Below the pieces are notes generated by a model. That model did no database searches and was not told the origin of the DNA. It saw only the letters and a list, made by a program, of their open reading frames with translations. A stretch of DNA of 64,000 bases from an uncultured Clostridia bacterium (GTDB taxonomy: Bacteria; Bacillota; Clostridia; Oscillospirales; Acutalibacteraceae), in assembly GCA_944380845.1 (NCBI GenBank), contig CALWIU010000002.1:1-64000 (forward strand), read 5' to 3'. Positions 15,498 through 24,908 of this stretch are shown piece by piece. Each line of letters begins with the position of its first letter. Position 1 is the stretch's first letter. Both the position numbers and the translations under genes were made by a program.

Positions 15498-17906
15498 ATG
15501 GACTATAATTTTAAAAAGATCGAAAAAAAATGGCAGGATCGATGGGAATCGGAAGGCGTATTTCATGCAAAAAATGAATATGACAAGCCGAAATATTACT
15601 GCCTTGTGGAATTTCCTTATCCTTCCGGACAGGGACTTCATGTCGGGCATCCCCGTTCGTATACAGCGCTGGATGCAGTAGCGCGTAAAAAGAGAATGCA
15701 GGGATATAATGTTTTATATCCCATGGGTTGGGATGCTTTCGGTTTGCCCACAGAAAATTATGCGATCAAAAATCATATCCATCCTGAGATCGTAACCAAG
15801 CAAAACATTGCTCATTTTAAACAGCAGCTGCAATCGCTGGGCTTTTCTTTCGACTGGAGCCGTGAGATCAACACCACCGATCCGGCGTACTATAAATGGA
15901 CGCAGTGGATCTTTTTGCAGCTGTTTAAAAAGGGATTGGCATACAAAAAGGAAATGTCGGTCAACTGGTGCACTTCCTGCAAATGCGTTTTGGCAAATGA
16001 AGAAGTTGTCAACGGCGTTTGCGAACGCTGCGGCAGCGAGGTTATTCACAAGGTTAAAAGCCAGTGGATGCTGAAAATCACAGAATATGCGCAGCGCTTG
16101 GTAGATGATCTGGATGATCTGGATTTTATCGAGCGTGTCAAAACCCAGCAGAAAAACTGGATCGGACGCTCGACTGGTGCGGAAGTGCTTTTTACAGCCG
16201 AGACAGGCGATGTCATTAAGGTATATACCACGCGTCCGGATACGCTGTTCGGCGCAACATATATGGTTATGGCGCCTGAACATGAGCTGATTGAAAAATG
16301 GAAGAACCAAATCACCAATATGGATGAGGTCGCTGCCTATCGGGACGCCGCTGCTCATAAGAGCGATTTTGAGCGTTCAGAGGTTAACAAAGAAAAAACC
16401 GGCGTCCGTATTGAAGGTGTCCGGGCGAAAAATCCGGTCAGCGGCGAGTGGATTCCGATCTACATTTCCGATTATGTGTTGGCGTCTTATGGTACCGGCG
16501 CGATCATGGCGGTGCCCGCTCATGACACCAGAGACTGGGAGTTTGCCAAGAAATTCGGCATTCCCATGGTAGAAGTGGTCAAAGGCGGCGATATCGAGAA
16601 AGAAGCCTTTACAGACTGCAATACCGGCGTAATGGTTAATTCCGGCTTTTTGACCGGCCTTTCGGTAGAAGAGGCAAAGAAAAAAATTATCGAATGGCTT
16701 GAAAAAGAAGGCTTAGGCGAAGCAAAGGTCAATTTTAAACTGCGTGACTGGGTCTTTTCCCGTCAGCGGTATTGGGGCGAGCCGATTCCCATTGTGCAAT
16801 GCCCGAAATGCGGTTATGTGCCTTTGCCGGAAAGCGAGCTGCCCTTGCGCCTGCCGATGGTCGAGTCGTATACACCGACTGACAACGGCGAATCGCCGCT
16901 GGCGAAACTTGATGATTGGGTCAATACCACTTGTCCGCACTGCGGAGGCCCTGCCAGACGCGAAACAGATACCATGCCGCAGTGGGCGGGTTCTTCCTGG
17001 TATTTCCTTCGTTACTGTGATCCGCATAATGATAAGGAACTGGCGTCACCTGAAGCACTGAAATACTGGCTGCCTGTTGACTGGTATAACGGCGGCATGG
17101 AGCATACGACTCTGCACTTGCTGTACAGCCGCTTTTGGCACAAATTCCTTTATGATATCGGTGTCGTTTCCACCAAAGAGCCGTATCAAAAGAGAACCAG
17201 TCACGGCATGATTTTGGGTGAAAACGGCGAAAAGATGAGCAAATCCCGCGGCAATGTGGTTAATCCCGACGATATCGTGAACGAATACGGCGCGGATACC
17301 ATGCGTCTTTATGAAATGTTCATCGGTGATTTTGAAAAAGCCGCCCCCTGGAATACTTCGTCCATTAAGGGCTGTAAGCGTTTTGTTGATCGCTTTTGGA
17401 ATTTCCAGGAAATCGTAACCGACAGCGAGTCTTACCGTCCGGAGATGGAAAGTGCTTTCCACAAAACCATTAAAAAAGTGACCGAAGACATCGACAATCT
17501 GAAGGGAAATACCGCCATCGCTGCGTTGATGAGCCTAATGAATAGGATTTACGATTCCGGCAGTATCACGCGGGGAGAATTGCGCACTTTTGCTGAACTG
17601 CTCAACCCCATGGCACCCCATGTCACCGAGGAACTTTGGGAGCAGATGAATTTTGGCGGCGAGTTGAACGCTGCCAAATGGCCGGAATATGACGAAGCCA
17701 AGTGCAAAGACAGCACCGTTGAAATCGTGGTGCAGGTCAACGGAAAAATTCGTGCCCGTCTGAATGTGGATGCAGAAATCACCGCCGAAGACGCCATTGC
17801 TGCGGCAAAAGCGGCGGCGGCTGTACAGGCGGAGATTGCCGGTAAAACGATAATCAAAGAGTTATATGTTAAGGGCAAACTGGTTAATATTGTTATTAAA
17901 AAATAA
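15498..17906 (+). CDS. leuS: Leucyl-tRNA synthetase
   Basis: 802 residues, a full-length bacterial class Ia enzyme that charges tRNA-Leu. The HIGH-type motif is in [14 protein letters not shown], the zinc-binding hairpin shows CTSCKC and CERCG, the CP1 editing domain has [13 protein letters not shown] and [12 protein letters not shown], and the KMSKS motif is in [14 protein letters not shown]. The anticodon-binding and C-terminal domains are complete ([13 protein letters not shown]). It is the last gene of the T-box operon, 18 bases after rsfS, with AAGGAAGG upstream of the ATG. Confidence 0.97.
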   Translation: MDYNFKKIEKKWQDRWESEGVFHAKNEYDKPKYYCLVEFPYPSGQGLHVGHPRSYTALDAVARKKRMQGYNVLYPMGWDAFGLPTENYAIKNHIHPEIVTKQNIAHFKQQLQSLGFSFDWSREINTTDPAYYKWTQWIFLQLFKKGLAYKKEMSVNWCTSCKCVLANEEVVNGVCERCGSEVIHKVKSQWMLKITEYAQRLVDDLDDLDFIERVKTQQKNWIGRSTGAEVLFTAETGDVIKVYTTRPDTLFGATYMVMAPEHELIEKWKNQITNMDEVAAYRDAAAHKSDFERSEVNKEKTGVRIEGVRAKNPVSGEWIPIYISDYVLASYGTGAIMAVPAHDTRDWEFAKKFGIPMVEVVKGGDIEKEAFTDCNTGVMVNSGFLTGLSVEEAKKKIIEWLEKEGLGEAKVNFKLRDWVFSRQRYWGEPIPIVQCPKCGYVPLPESELPLRLPMVESYTPTDNGESPLAKLDDWVNTTCPHCGGPARRETDTMPQWAGSSWYFLRYCDPHNDKELASPEALKYWLPVDWYNGGMEHTTLHLLYSRFWHKFLYDIGVVSTKEPYQKRTSHGMILGENGEKMSKSRGNVVNPDDIVNEYGADTMRLYEMFIGDFEKAAPWNTSSIKGCKRFVDRFWNFQEIVTDSESYRPEMESAFHKTIKKVTEDIDNLKGNTAIAALMSLMNRIYDSGSITRGELRTFAELLNPMAPHVTEELWEQMNFGGELNAAKWPEYDEAKCKDSTVEIVVQVNGKIRARLNVDAEITAEDAIAAAKAAAAVQAEIAGKTIIKELYVKGKLVNIVIKK

Positions 17907-17974
17907 AACGGATGACGAAAGGCGGGTGGTTCCGTCTTTCGCAGCGTTTATTTAAGGAAGAAGGAGGCTTTACC

Positions 17975-18580
17975 ATGGATGCTACCGCTATGTACCGTTT
18001 GAGTTACGGCCTGTTTGTTTTATCTGCCAGAGAGGGCGAAAAGGACAATGGCTGTATTGTCAATACGGTAACGCAAATGACAAGCGAACCAAATCTGATC
18101 GGTGTTACGGTCAACAAAAAGAACTTGACGCGTGATATGATCCTGCATACGGAACGATTTTCTGTTTCGGTTTTGGATCAGACGGTCCCATTTGACTGGA
18201 TTCGTCGTTTCGGTTTCCAAAGCGGCCGCACCACCGATAAATTGGCCGATTTCGACGAATGGGAGCGCGGTGCGAACGGTATTTTTACGCTAACCAATCA
18301 CACCAATGCCGTCTTGCGCGCTGAAGTCACCTCGCATCGGGAGCTTTCTACCCACACGCTGTTTTTGGCGGTGGTACACAGCGCAGAACGGCTTTCCGAC
18401 GAGCCGTCCGTTACCTATGATTATTATCAGAAAAACATTAAGCCTAAACCGCAGAAGACCGAAAAAAAAGGATGGCGCTGCAAGGTTTGCGGGTATGTCT
18501 ATGAAGGTGAGACGCTTCCCGAGGGATTCCAGTGTCCGATTTGCGGCCATGGCGCGCAGGATTTTGAACGAATTGGGTAA
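17975..18580 (+). CDS. Flavin reductase-like protein fused to rubredoxin
   Basis: 201 residues. Residues about 1-150 form an FMN-binding split-barrel flavin reductase-like domain (LSYGLFVLSA, GCIVNTVTQMTSEPNLIGVTVNK). Residues about 160-201 are a rubredoxin with two iron knuckles, CKVCGY and CPICG. The arrangement matches the high-molecular-weight rubredoxin (Hrb) of anaerobic Clostridia, which passes NADH electrons to flavodiiron proteins for O2 or NO reduction. No flavodiiron gene is nearby. I chose ATG 17975 because GGAGG sits just upstream; an earlier in-frame start would overlap a region with no family similarity. It may be cotranscribed with leuS. Confidence 0.9.
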   Translation: MDATAMYRLSYGLFVLSAREGEKDNGCIVNTVTQMTSEPNLIGVTVNKKNLTRDMILHTERFSVSVLDQTVPFDWIRRFGFQSGRTTDKLADFDEWERGANGIFTLTNHTNAVLRAEVTSHRELSTHTLFLAVVHSAERLSDEPSVTYDYYQKNIKPKPQKTEKKGWRCKVCGYVYEGETLPEGFQCPICGHGAQDFERIG

Positions 18581-18598
18581 AAAATAAGGATGTTTTTC

Positions 18599-18854
18599 CC
18601 TGTTATAAGTGATTGCCTTTTCGGTATACTCTCCATAACAGGCGTTTGATGTGCAAAAGAGGCTTTTTGTTTTTTGAAATGGAAAGCACACTTGTTTCGT
18701 TTGGGTTCTCCGACTGACTTTGCTTCGGCTCTGTATCTTCTATAAAGAACAGAGCCGAAGCGTTCATTCAGAGGCGGATCCTGCCGTACTTGCAGTTTAC
18801 AGCGCTATGCGTTGCAAAGGAAACGGCAAAATCAAAAAAATCATTTGGCAACGC
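18599..18854. repeat. Intergenic region with three serial inverted repeats
   Basis: CCTGTTAT/ATAACAGG (18599-18606, 18635-18642); GCTTCGGCTCTGT/ACAGAGCCGAAGC (18722-18734, 18749-18761, perfect 13 bp, extended by TCTT/AAGA inside); and GCGTTGC/GCAACGC (18809-18815, 18848-18854). None has a clean U-tract, so they are not standard terminators. No gene is visible in this 285-bp stretch; it may hold a small structured RNA. Confidence 0.45.
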
Positions 18855-18865
18855 GCAGAAAAGAC

Positions 18866-18894
18866 TTGACAAAGCCGTAATTTCGGTGTATAAT
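18866..18894 (+). promoter_or_regulatory. Consensus promoter of tRNA-Gln
   Basis: TTGACA (18866-18871), 17-bp spacer, TATAAT (18889-18894): a perfect sigma-A promoter, 18 bases before the mature tRNA end. Confidence 0.92.
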
Positions 18895-18912
18895 AACATC
18901 CGCAATGAGCGA

Positions 18913-18986
18913 TGAGGAATAGTGTAACGGTAGCACGACAGACTCTGACTCTGTTTGTTGGGGTTCGAATCCCTATTCCTCAGCCA
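18913..18986 (+). tRNA. tRNA-Gln (anticodon CTG)
   Basis: Cloverleaf with acceptor TGAGGAA/TTCCTCA, discriminator G and encoded CCA. The anticodon stem ACAGA/TCTGT frames the loop CTCTGAC (anticodon CTG), and the T loop is TTCGAAT. It is a single-gene unit with its own promoter and a long terminator. Confidence 0.93.
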
Positions 18987-18990
18987 AACC

Positions 18991-19036
18991 AAACAGTTGT
19001 TTTGATGATAGAAGCGTCAAAACAACTGTTTTTTTA
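18991..19036 (+). terminator. Intrinsic terminator after tRNA-Gln
   Basis: Perfect 15-bp arms (18991-19005 and 19017-19031) and a run of T. Confidence 0.93.
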
Positions 19037-19142
19037 TTTTCCGGCACGATTCCACAGAGCAAACCGCTTCCCGAATCGTCCACTCGCTGCTGGTTTGCAT
19101 TCGGCAGGCGAGACAACGAAATGCTGGAAAAACAGGATTTGC

Positions 19143-19171
19143 TTGACCTTTTTTTCCCGGCGCAGTAAACT
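19143..19171 (+). promoter_or_regulatory. Promoter of the GDPD-like gene
   Basis: TTGACC (19143-19148), 17-bp spacer, TAAACT (19166-19171). Confidence 0.7.
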
Positions 19172-19205
19172 ATCTATATCATCGATTTGACAAGGAGAAG
19201 ATAGA

Positions 19206-19871
19206 ATGCTGCTGACTGCTCATGCGGGGTGCGATCAAACCGCTCCCAATTCACAGGAATATTTAAACTATGCGTTTGCAAGCCAGGCGGATGTCGTTGA
19301 AGTGGATGTACGCATGGAATCGGGCGAACTGGTTCTGTCTCACGATGTGCCCTCTGCGGAACCGGTTGGTTTTTCCAACGCGCTGGATCTGCTTGCTGAG
19401 CATCCGGAAAAACGCTTGAACTGCGATTTGAAAACAGAAGGGTTGGAGCAGGCGGTTTATCAGGCAGCTTTGCGGTACGGAGTGCAAAAACGCCTGATTT
19501 TTACTGGCGAAGTGGAAAAGTCATGTTTTGACAGCCATTTGTTAGACGGGGTTGCATGGTATGCCAATCTGAACGCGTTTGCGCCTGGGTTGGAAAAAAC
19601 ACTCGATCACATGCCGCCTCAGGAAGCAAAAAAAGCGCTTCTTGGCGCTTTGGATGCCACAAAAGGTTCCCGGGCGGCAGGGATAAATTGGTATTATCGC
19701 CATGCGCTTATTGTGTGGGAAGATGCAAAGGAACGCGGGGTCGGCATATCTGTGTGGACGGTTGACGACCCTGAGGATCTGAAGCGTATCCTTGCGTTGC
19801 AGCCGGACAATGTGACCACCAACCGGGTTGCACTCGCTGCCGGCTGGATCAAAAAGAAGGGAAGCGAATGA
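19206..19871 (+). CDS. Divergent glycerophosphodiester phosphodiesterase-like protein
   Basis: 221 residues covering a compact GDPD TIM barrel. Family features are TAHAG at the start, the metal ligands in VVEVDVRM (ExD), LSHD, LNCDLKT, and the C-terminal SVWTVDDPEDL...PDNVTTNR. GDPD enzymes cleave glycerophosphodiesters to glycerol-3-phosphate and an alcohol. The usual HRG motif reads HAG here, and the Asn/Thr after it is also changed (PNSQE), so substrate use may differ. There is no signal peptide, so it is intracellular. ATG 19206 has AAGGAG upstream. It stands alone between the tRNA terminator and the ABC exporter promoter. Confidence 0.78.
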   Translation: MLLTAHAGCDQTAPNSQEYLNYAFASQADVVEVDVRMESGELVLSHDVPSAEPVGFSNALDLLAEHPEKRLNCDLKTEGLEQAVYQAALRYGVQKRLIFTGEVEKSCFDSHLLDGVAWYANLNAFAPGLEKTLDHMPPQEAKKALLGALDATKGSRAAGINWYYRHALIVWEDAKERGVGISVWTVDDPEDLKRILALQPDNVTTNRVALAAGWIKKKGSE

Positions 19872-19944
19872 CCGGAAAACCGATGTCAATTCGTTTTCTG
19901 CATATGTCGCAGATCTTGGAAAGCAAAGAGCGTTTTGCCGTTAC

Positions 19945-19973
19945 TTGACATTTGTTTGGTATTGATATACTAT
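19945..19973 (+). promoter_or_regulatory. Promoter of the ABC exporter operon
   Basis: TTGACA (19945-19950) with TACTAT (19968-19973) at 17-bp spacing; TATACT (19966-19971) overlaps at 15 bp. Confidence 0.6.
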
Positions 19974-20009
19974 AAGAAAAATTTAGTTTTGTGATCGAAG
20001 GCGATATCT

Positions 20010-21740
20010 ATGGGTGATTTTCGGCGCTTGCTGTCTTATTTGGGCAGATATCGAATCGACATGATCCTGGGTGCGGTTCTGGTGTTTTTGGAAACCGGCG
20101 CTGAACTGGTGATCCCGGTGCTGATGTCGGATTTGATCGATGTAGGCGTTGCGGCGCATGATATGGATTATATTTTGCATAAAGGGGTGCAGATGGCGTT
20201 TTGCGCGCTGTTTTCTCTTTTGACGGGCTTGTTATATGCTCGATTTGCCGCCCGCGCTGCTTATGGGTGGGGTGCCCGTCTGCGGGACGCGGAATACCAG
20301 AAAGTGCAGGCTTTTGCTTTTTCAAATTTGGATCATTTTTCGTCTGCCTCTCTGATAACCCGGCTGACCAGTGATATTACCTTGCTGCAAAACGCAGTCA
20401 ACGGTGGCTTGCGTCCGCTGGTGCGCGGTCCCGTTATGCTGATTTTGGGAATTGTTTTGGCTTTTGTCATGAATCCCGAATTGTCTGTGGTATTTTTGGT
20501 CGCGTCTCCTCTTCTGGGAGCGATCCTTCTTGTTATTGTGCGCAAAATTGCCCCGATGTATCGCCGTTTACAGGAGGTCATGGATCGGCTGAACAATACG
20601 GTACAGGAAAATGTAACGGCGATCCGCGCGGTCAAAGCGTTTGTACGCGGTGAATATGAAGAAGAAAAATTTGGCAGTGTCAATCGGGAACTTGCTGAGA
20701 CCGGAAGCAAAACCTTTCATTTTGCGGTGATGAATCAGCCGGCTTTTCAGTTCGTTATGTATACGGCAGTGGTTTTGATTATGTGGTTCGGCGGCAACAT
20801 GGTGCTCAATTCTACGCTGCAAGTCGGTGATTTAACCGGTTTCCTGAGCTATGTTTTTCAAATCATGAATTCTTTGATGATGATTTCCAATGTCTTTTTG
20901 CTTCTCAGCCGTTCCCTTGCCGGTGCAAAGCGGGTTGCTGAGGTGCTGGATGAAAACATTGTTTTGACTTCTCCGAAAAACGGTTGTACTGACATCAAAG
21001 ACGGCAGCGTGGAGTTCCGGAATGTTTCTTTTAAGTATCGTGCCGACGCAGAGGCATTTGCTCTTTCTCATGTCAGCGTTACCATACAGGCCGGGCAGAC
21101 CGTTGGCATCCTTGGCGGTACCGGTTCGGCAAAATCAACGCTGGTACAATTGATTCCCCGGCTGTATGATGCCACCACAGGGGAAGTATTGGTCGGCGGG
21201 CGAAATGTCAGGGAATATGATTTGGCTTCGCTGCGCGATGCGGTTGGAATTGTTTTGCAAAAAAATGTGTTGTTTTCCGGTACTGTGCGGGAAAATCTTG
21301 CATGGGGCAATCCGAACGCGACAGATGAACAGATGTGGCAGGCGCTGAAAACCGCTGCGGCAGATGAATTTTTGATGCAGGGCAAACGCGGGCTGGACAC
21401 CGATCTCGGACAGGGTGGCGTAAACTTGTCCGGTGGACAGAAACAGCGTGTTTGCATTGCACGAGCGCTGCTGAAGAATCCGAAAATCCTGATTTTTGAC
21501 GATTCTACCAGCGCAGTGGATATGGCAACTGAGAAGACCATTCGCGATTCGCTGTCCGATCTTCATGGCATGACAAAAATCATCATTGCTCAGCGTATTT
21601 CATCGGTAATCGATACCGATTTGATTCTTGTTTTGGACGATGGAAAGCTTCACGATGCCGGAACACACGATGAGCTTTTGGCGCGCGATCCGATTTATCA
21701 GGAAATTTACGCTTCCCAAATGCGAAAGGAGGCGGATTGA
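20010..21740 (+). CDS. ABC exporter, fused TM-NBD subunit 1 (degenerate ATP site)
   Basis: 576 residues: six TM helices in the N-terminal 300, then an ATPase domain with Walker A ILGGTGSAKST, signature LSGGQKQRVCIARALL and Walker B ILIFDDSTSAVD. The residue after the Walker B Asp, normally the catalytic Glu, is Asp, which is characteristic of the degenerate subunit of heterodimeric exporters such as BmrC/D or TM287/288. It pairs with the next gene, whose start lies one base past its stop. Substrates of this family are drugs, lipids or peptides; nothing here says which. Confidence 0.93.
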   Translation: MGDFRRLLSYLGRYRIDMILGAVLVFLETGAELVIPVLMSDLIDVGVAAHDMDYILHKGVQMAFCALFSLLTGLLYARFAARAAYGWGARLRDAEYQKVQAFAFSNLDHFSSASLITRLTSDITLLQNAVNGGLRPLVRGPVMLILGIVLAFVMNPELSVVFLVASPLLGAILLVIVRKIAPMYRRLQEVMDRLNNTVQENVTAIRAVKAFVRGEYEEEKFGSVNRELAETGSKTFHFAVMNQPAFQFVMYTAVVLIMWFGGNMVLNSTLQVGDLTGFLSYVFQIMNSLMMISNVFLLLSRSLAGAKRVAEVLDENIVLTSPKNGCTDIKDGSVEFRNVSFKYRADAEAFALSHVSVTIQAGQTVGILGGTGSAKSTLVQLIPRLYDATTGEVLVGGRNVREYDLASLRDAVGIVLQKNVLFSGTVRENLAWGNPNATDEQMWQALKTAAADEFLMQGKRGLDTDLGQGGVNLSGGQKQRVCIARALLKNPKILIFDDSTSAVDMATEKTIRDSLSDLHGMTKIIIAQRISSVIDTDLILVLDDGKLHDAGTHDELLARDPIYQEIYASQMRKEAD

Positions 21741-21741
21741 C

Positions 21742-23559
21742 ATGGCGTCAAGACAATTTTCCGGTAAGCGTCCGAAAAATCTGGGCAATACGGTCAAAAC
21801 CCTGTTTTCCTACTTGGGACGGCATCGATTCCTGCTTCTTGCCGTTGCGGTATTGGTTGCGCTGAGCGCAGGTGCGAACCTGTTGGGAAACTATATGATT
21901 CGTCCGGTTGTCAACCTGTTGGCAGCAGGGCAGATGAATCGGCTTGTTGCCGGTGTTCTGATAACGACGGTGATTTATCTTGTCGGCGTTGCCTGTACTT
22001 ACGGCTATACACAGATTATGGTGAATGCCGCCCAAAAGGTATTGTTTGATATTCGGCGGGATCTGTTCGCGCATTTACAGACGCTGCCGCTTCGTTATTT
22101 TGACCGCAGCCGTCATGGCGATATCATGAGCTGTTTTACTAACGATATAGAAACGGTATCCGACGCGATGAACAACAGCTTCGCAATGACAATCCAAAGC
22201 CTGATACAAATGGTTGGCACCCTGACGATCCTGTTTATCTTAAGCTGGAAACTGACTTTGATTGTATTGGCGTGTTATGTGCTGATGTTCCTGTATATTC
22301 GCTTCAGCGCCAGGCATAGCCGTAAGTATTATAATCGTCAGCAAAGCTGTTTAGGCGATTTGGACGGCTATATGGAGGAAATGATAAGCGGTCAGAAGGT
22401 CATTAAGGTTTTTAATCATGAAGGAGAGAACCTGCGTCTGTTCCGGCAAAAGAACGAGGCGCTGCGCAAAGCGGGAACCGGCGCGCAAAGTTTCGCGGCG
22501 ACGATGGTGCCGGCGGTTGTGGGGCTTTCGTATGTGAATTATGCCATTGTGGCGGTGCTTGGCGGCATTTTTGCCATGAATGGTGAAATGGATGTCGGCA
22601 GTCTTGCCAGTTATCTGGTTTTTGTTCGTCAGGCAGCCGCGCCGATCAACCAGTTCACCCAGCAAAGCAATTTCTTGTTGGCTGCGCTTGCAGGTGCAGA
22701 GCGGGTTTTTACGGTCATGCGGCAGCCGGCGGAAACGGATAACGGGCTGGTCACGCTGTTACAAAAAGAAGAAAACGGGCAAAAAAAATGGGCATGGAAG
22801 CAGCCAGACGGCAGTTTGGTTCCTCTGCGGGGCGATGTGCGTTTCCTTCATGTGGATTTCGCTTATGATTCATCGCATCCGATTTTAAAGGATATTTGTT
22901 TATACGCCAAGCCGGGGCAAAAAATTGCCTTTGTCGGATCAACCGGCGCGGGCAAAACCACCATTACCAATCTGATTAACCGTTTTTACGATGTCAGAGG
23001 CGGACAGGTGCTGTATGATGGCATTGATGTGCGCAACATAAAAAAGAATGATTTACGCCGTTCTCTGGGTATTGTTTTGCAGGATACCCATTTGTTTACC
23101 GGAACCATTGCTGATAATATTCGCTACGGCGATTTGAACGCCAGCGATGAACAGATCAGAAAGGCGGCAAAAATCGCGAATGCCGATTCGTTCATTCGCA
23201 GGTTGCCGCAGGGATATGATACGCCTGTGCGAGGAGATGGAGCAAATCTTTCGCAGGGGCAGCGTCAGCTTTTGGCAATTGCCCGTGCCGCTGTTGCGGA
23301 TCCCCCGGTGCTGATTTTGGATGAAGCAACATCCTCCATCGATACCAGAACCGAACGATTGATTGAACAGGGAATGGATCAGCTGATGAACGGGAGAACC
23401 GTTTTCGTCATTGCTCACCGGCTTTCTACGGTTCGCAATGCAGACGCCATTATGGTGCTGGATCATGGAGAAATCGTTGAACGCGGCACGCATGACGAAT
23501 TGCTTCGGCAAAAGGGAATGTATTATCGGCTGTATCACGGTATGACAGAGCTGACCTGA
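21742..23559 (+). CDS. ABC exporter, fused TM-NBD subunit 2 (canonical ATP site)
   Basis: 605 residues with six TM helices, then Walker A FVGSTGAGKTT, signature LSQGQRQLLAIARA and Walker B VLILDEATSSID with the catalytic Glu. This is the catalytically complete partner of the preceding subunit. A segment of about 30 residues between TM and ATPase domains (KEENGQKKWAWKQPDGS) is longer than in many relatives. I chose ATG 21742, just after the upstream stop with AAAGGAGG before it; longer versions overlap the first subunit. A terminator follows. Confidence 0.93.
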   Translation: MASRQFSGKRPKNLGNTVKTLFSYLGRHRFLLLAVAVLVALSAGANLLGNYMIRPVVNLLAAGQMNRLVAGVLITTVIYLVGVACTYGYTQIMVNAAQKVLFDIRRDLFAHLQTLPLRYFDRSRHGDIMSCFTNDIETVSDAMNNSFAMTIQSLIQMVGTLTILFILSWKLTLIVLACYVLMFLYIRFSARHSRKYYNRQQSCLGDLDGYMEEMISGQKVIKVFNHEGENLRLFRQKNEALRKAGTGAQSFAATMVPAVVGLSYVNYAIVAVLGGIFAMNGEMDVGSLASYLVFVRQAAAPINQFTQQSNFLLAALAGAERVFTVMRQPAETDNGLVTLLQKEENGQKKWAWKQPDGSLVPLRGDVRFLHVDFAYDSSHPILKDICLYAKPGQKIAFVGSTGAGKTTITNLINRFYDVRGGQVLYDGIDVRNIKKNDLRRSLGIVLQDTHLFTGTIADNIRYGDLNASDEQIRKAAKIANADSFIRRLPQGYDTPVRGDGANLSQGQRQLLAIARAAVADPPVLILDEATSSIDTRTERLIEQGMDQLMNGRTVFVIAHRLSTVRNADAIMVLDHGEIVERGTHDELLRQKGMYYRLYHGMTELT

Positions 23560-23587
23560 ATTTGGTTTCACAAAAACAACAGAAAAA

Positions 23588-23636
23588 CACACCCACAAAA
23601 AAGATCTTGTCATTTTTGTGGGTGTGCTGTTTTTTA
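23588..23636 (+). terminator. Intrinsic terminator after the ABC exporter
   Basis: Perfect 14-bp arms (23588-23601 and 23613-23626) followed by CTGTTTTTT. Confidence 0.9.
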
Positions 23637-23671
23637 GAGGAAAAAGAAGGCGTTTTTAAACAGGGGCGTTT

Positions 23672-24409
23672 TTATGGGTTCGCAGTGGTATTTTTTCCAT
23701 TTCTTTTTCCATTTCCGTTCCCATTTCCATTCCCGTTGCCGATTCCATTTCCAGTTCCATTCCCGTTTCCGCTGCCGTGCGATCCCTGGCCGGAAACATG
23801 GTCGGTCTGCGTGGTTCCTTCGCCTTGCAAAGATTCGATTCTTTCATAAATCTGCCGCATTGACAACCCGGCAGCGTCTTCCGGCGTAACGGTTTGATCC
23901 AGTTCATGCCAGATCAGATAGGCTCGATACTTGCCAACAGAAAGTCCTGCCGTTTCAGCTGCCTGCGCTTCTTCTTCCGTCGCAAGGGAACACGATGCGC
24001 CGCAGTTTTGAAGCCCTGCATGTAGGCGATTGCGCTGCTGCTCGCCGCCTCCAATGATGGTCAGATCCGCATCAGCGTTTTGATCCAGCAGCTCCTGAAC
24101 CGTTTCTTCACAAGTACCGAATAATTTCACATCGCCTTCGGCGCCAATCACGCGGTCGAACCGATTGACAGACAGAACGATGTTTTCTTCTCCTTCTACG
24201 GCGACAGCTATTGTGGGCGTAAAATAGAGAAAACATCCAATTACAGTAAGCATGACCAGAAGCAGTGCCGGCGCGGTTCTAAGAATTGCACGGTTTTTTT
24301 GCGACGGTGCTTTTTGAGAGGCGGCTTTTTGCATTGCGCGAAGAGCCGCTTCCTTTTGGCTTTCTGTTGCCTGAATGCTGTCAAAGGCGGCTTTCCATTC
24401 GTTTTTCAC
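23672..24409 (-). CDS. RsgI-like anti-sigma factor with Gly-Asn tail
   Basis: 245 residues. A cytoplasmic N-terminus (about 1-45), one TM helix (about 47-68: TAPALLLVMLTVIGCFLYF) and an extracellular region starting with the RsgI-type pattern ENIVLSVNRFDRVIGAEGD. A second small helical part (EELL, AGLSVGKYRAYLIWHEL) is followed by a C-terminal low-complexity tail of repeated Gly-Asn (about 205-240). Such proteins hold their sigma factor at the membrane until an outside signal arrives. I chose GTG 24409, which has GGAGG 8 bases upstream; the GTG at 24418 overlaps that site. It overlaps the sigma gene by 29 bases, a typical sigma/anti-sigma coupling. Confidence 0.82.
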   Translation of the reverse strand: MKNEWKAAFDSIQATESQKEAALRAMQKAASQKAPSQKNRAILRTAPALLLVMLTVIGCFLYFTPTIAVAVEGEENIVLSVNRFDRVIGAEGDVKLFGTCEETVQELLDQNADADLTIIGGGEQQRNRLHAGLQNCGASCSLATEEEAQAAETAGLSVGKYRAYLIWHELDQTVTPEDAAGLSMRQIYERIESLQGEGTTQTDHVSGQGSHGSGNGNGTGNGIGNGNGNGNGNGKRNGKNTTANP

Positions 24410-24884
24410 CGCTCTCACCTCCGATCTGTTGTTTTAAAAGCTCTCTGCCACGGCTGAGCAGGGTATAAACGGTGTTGATGTTTTTCTTTAGAATGAGTGC
24501 GATTTCCTGTGCGGGGTAATCTTCATAATAATGCAGATATAAAACCTCTTTGTATTTTTTCGGAAGAGACAGCACCACTTCCAGCAGTTCCCCTTGTTCT
24601 TCCCGCACCGGAGCGGGAAGTTCAGCAAGAACTTCGTCAGAGGTTATGCGCTGACGCCAGGGGCTTTTCAGCACATCTTTGCATCCATTGATTGCCACAC
24701 GCAAAAGCCATGCCTTTTCATGTTCATCACTGTCAAAGGGTGGCGCTTTTTGAAAATAACGCAGAAAAACGGTTTGAAAAATATCTTCTGAATCTGCGTG
24801 GTTCTTTAGATACAGCACGCAGATTCGCGCTACCATATCACCGTATTTTGCAATGGCTCGCTCCACCTGCGCTTCTGTTTTCAT
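24381..24884 (-). CDS. ECF-family RNA polymerase sigma factor
   Basis: 167 residues. Region 2 is about 8-75 (MVARICVLYLKNHADSEDIFQTVFLRYF, the -10-binding helix with the DAEDxxQ-like NHADSEDIFQ). Region 4 is about 105-160 (LPKKYKEVLYLHYYEDYPAQEIALIL, then the helix-turn-helix ending NTVYTLLSRGRELLK). No region 1.1 or 3, as expected for ECF sigmas. The gene lies between the Asp-repeat protein gene (24 bases upstream) and the RsgI-like anti-sigma gene (overlapping). Autoregulation through the candidate promoter at 25659-25691 is likely but unproved. Confidence 0.93.
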   Translation of the reverse strand: MKTEAQVERAIAKYGDMVARICVLYLKNHADSEDIFQTVFLRYFQKAPPFDSDEHEKAWLLRVAINGCKDVLKSPWRQRITSDEVLAELPAPVREEQGELLEVVLSLPKKYKEVLYLHYYEDYPAQEIALILKKNINTVYTLLSRGRELLKQQIGGESGEKRMESRL

Positions 24885-24908
24885 GCTGTATCACCGTCCT
24901 ATATCTTT

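Noticed and set aside
18722..18761. Long hairpin as a terminator of the rubredoxin gene
   Set aside because: No U-tract on either strand, so recorded as an inverted repeat only.
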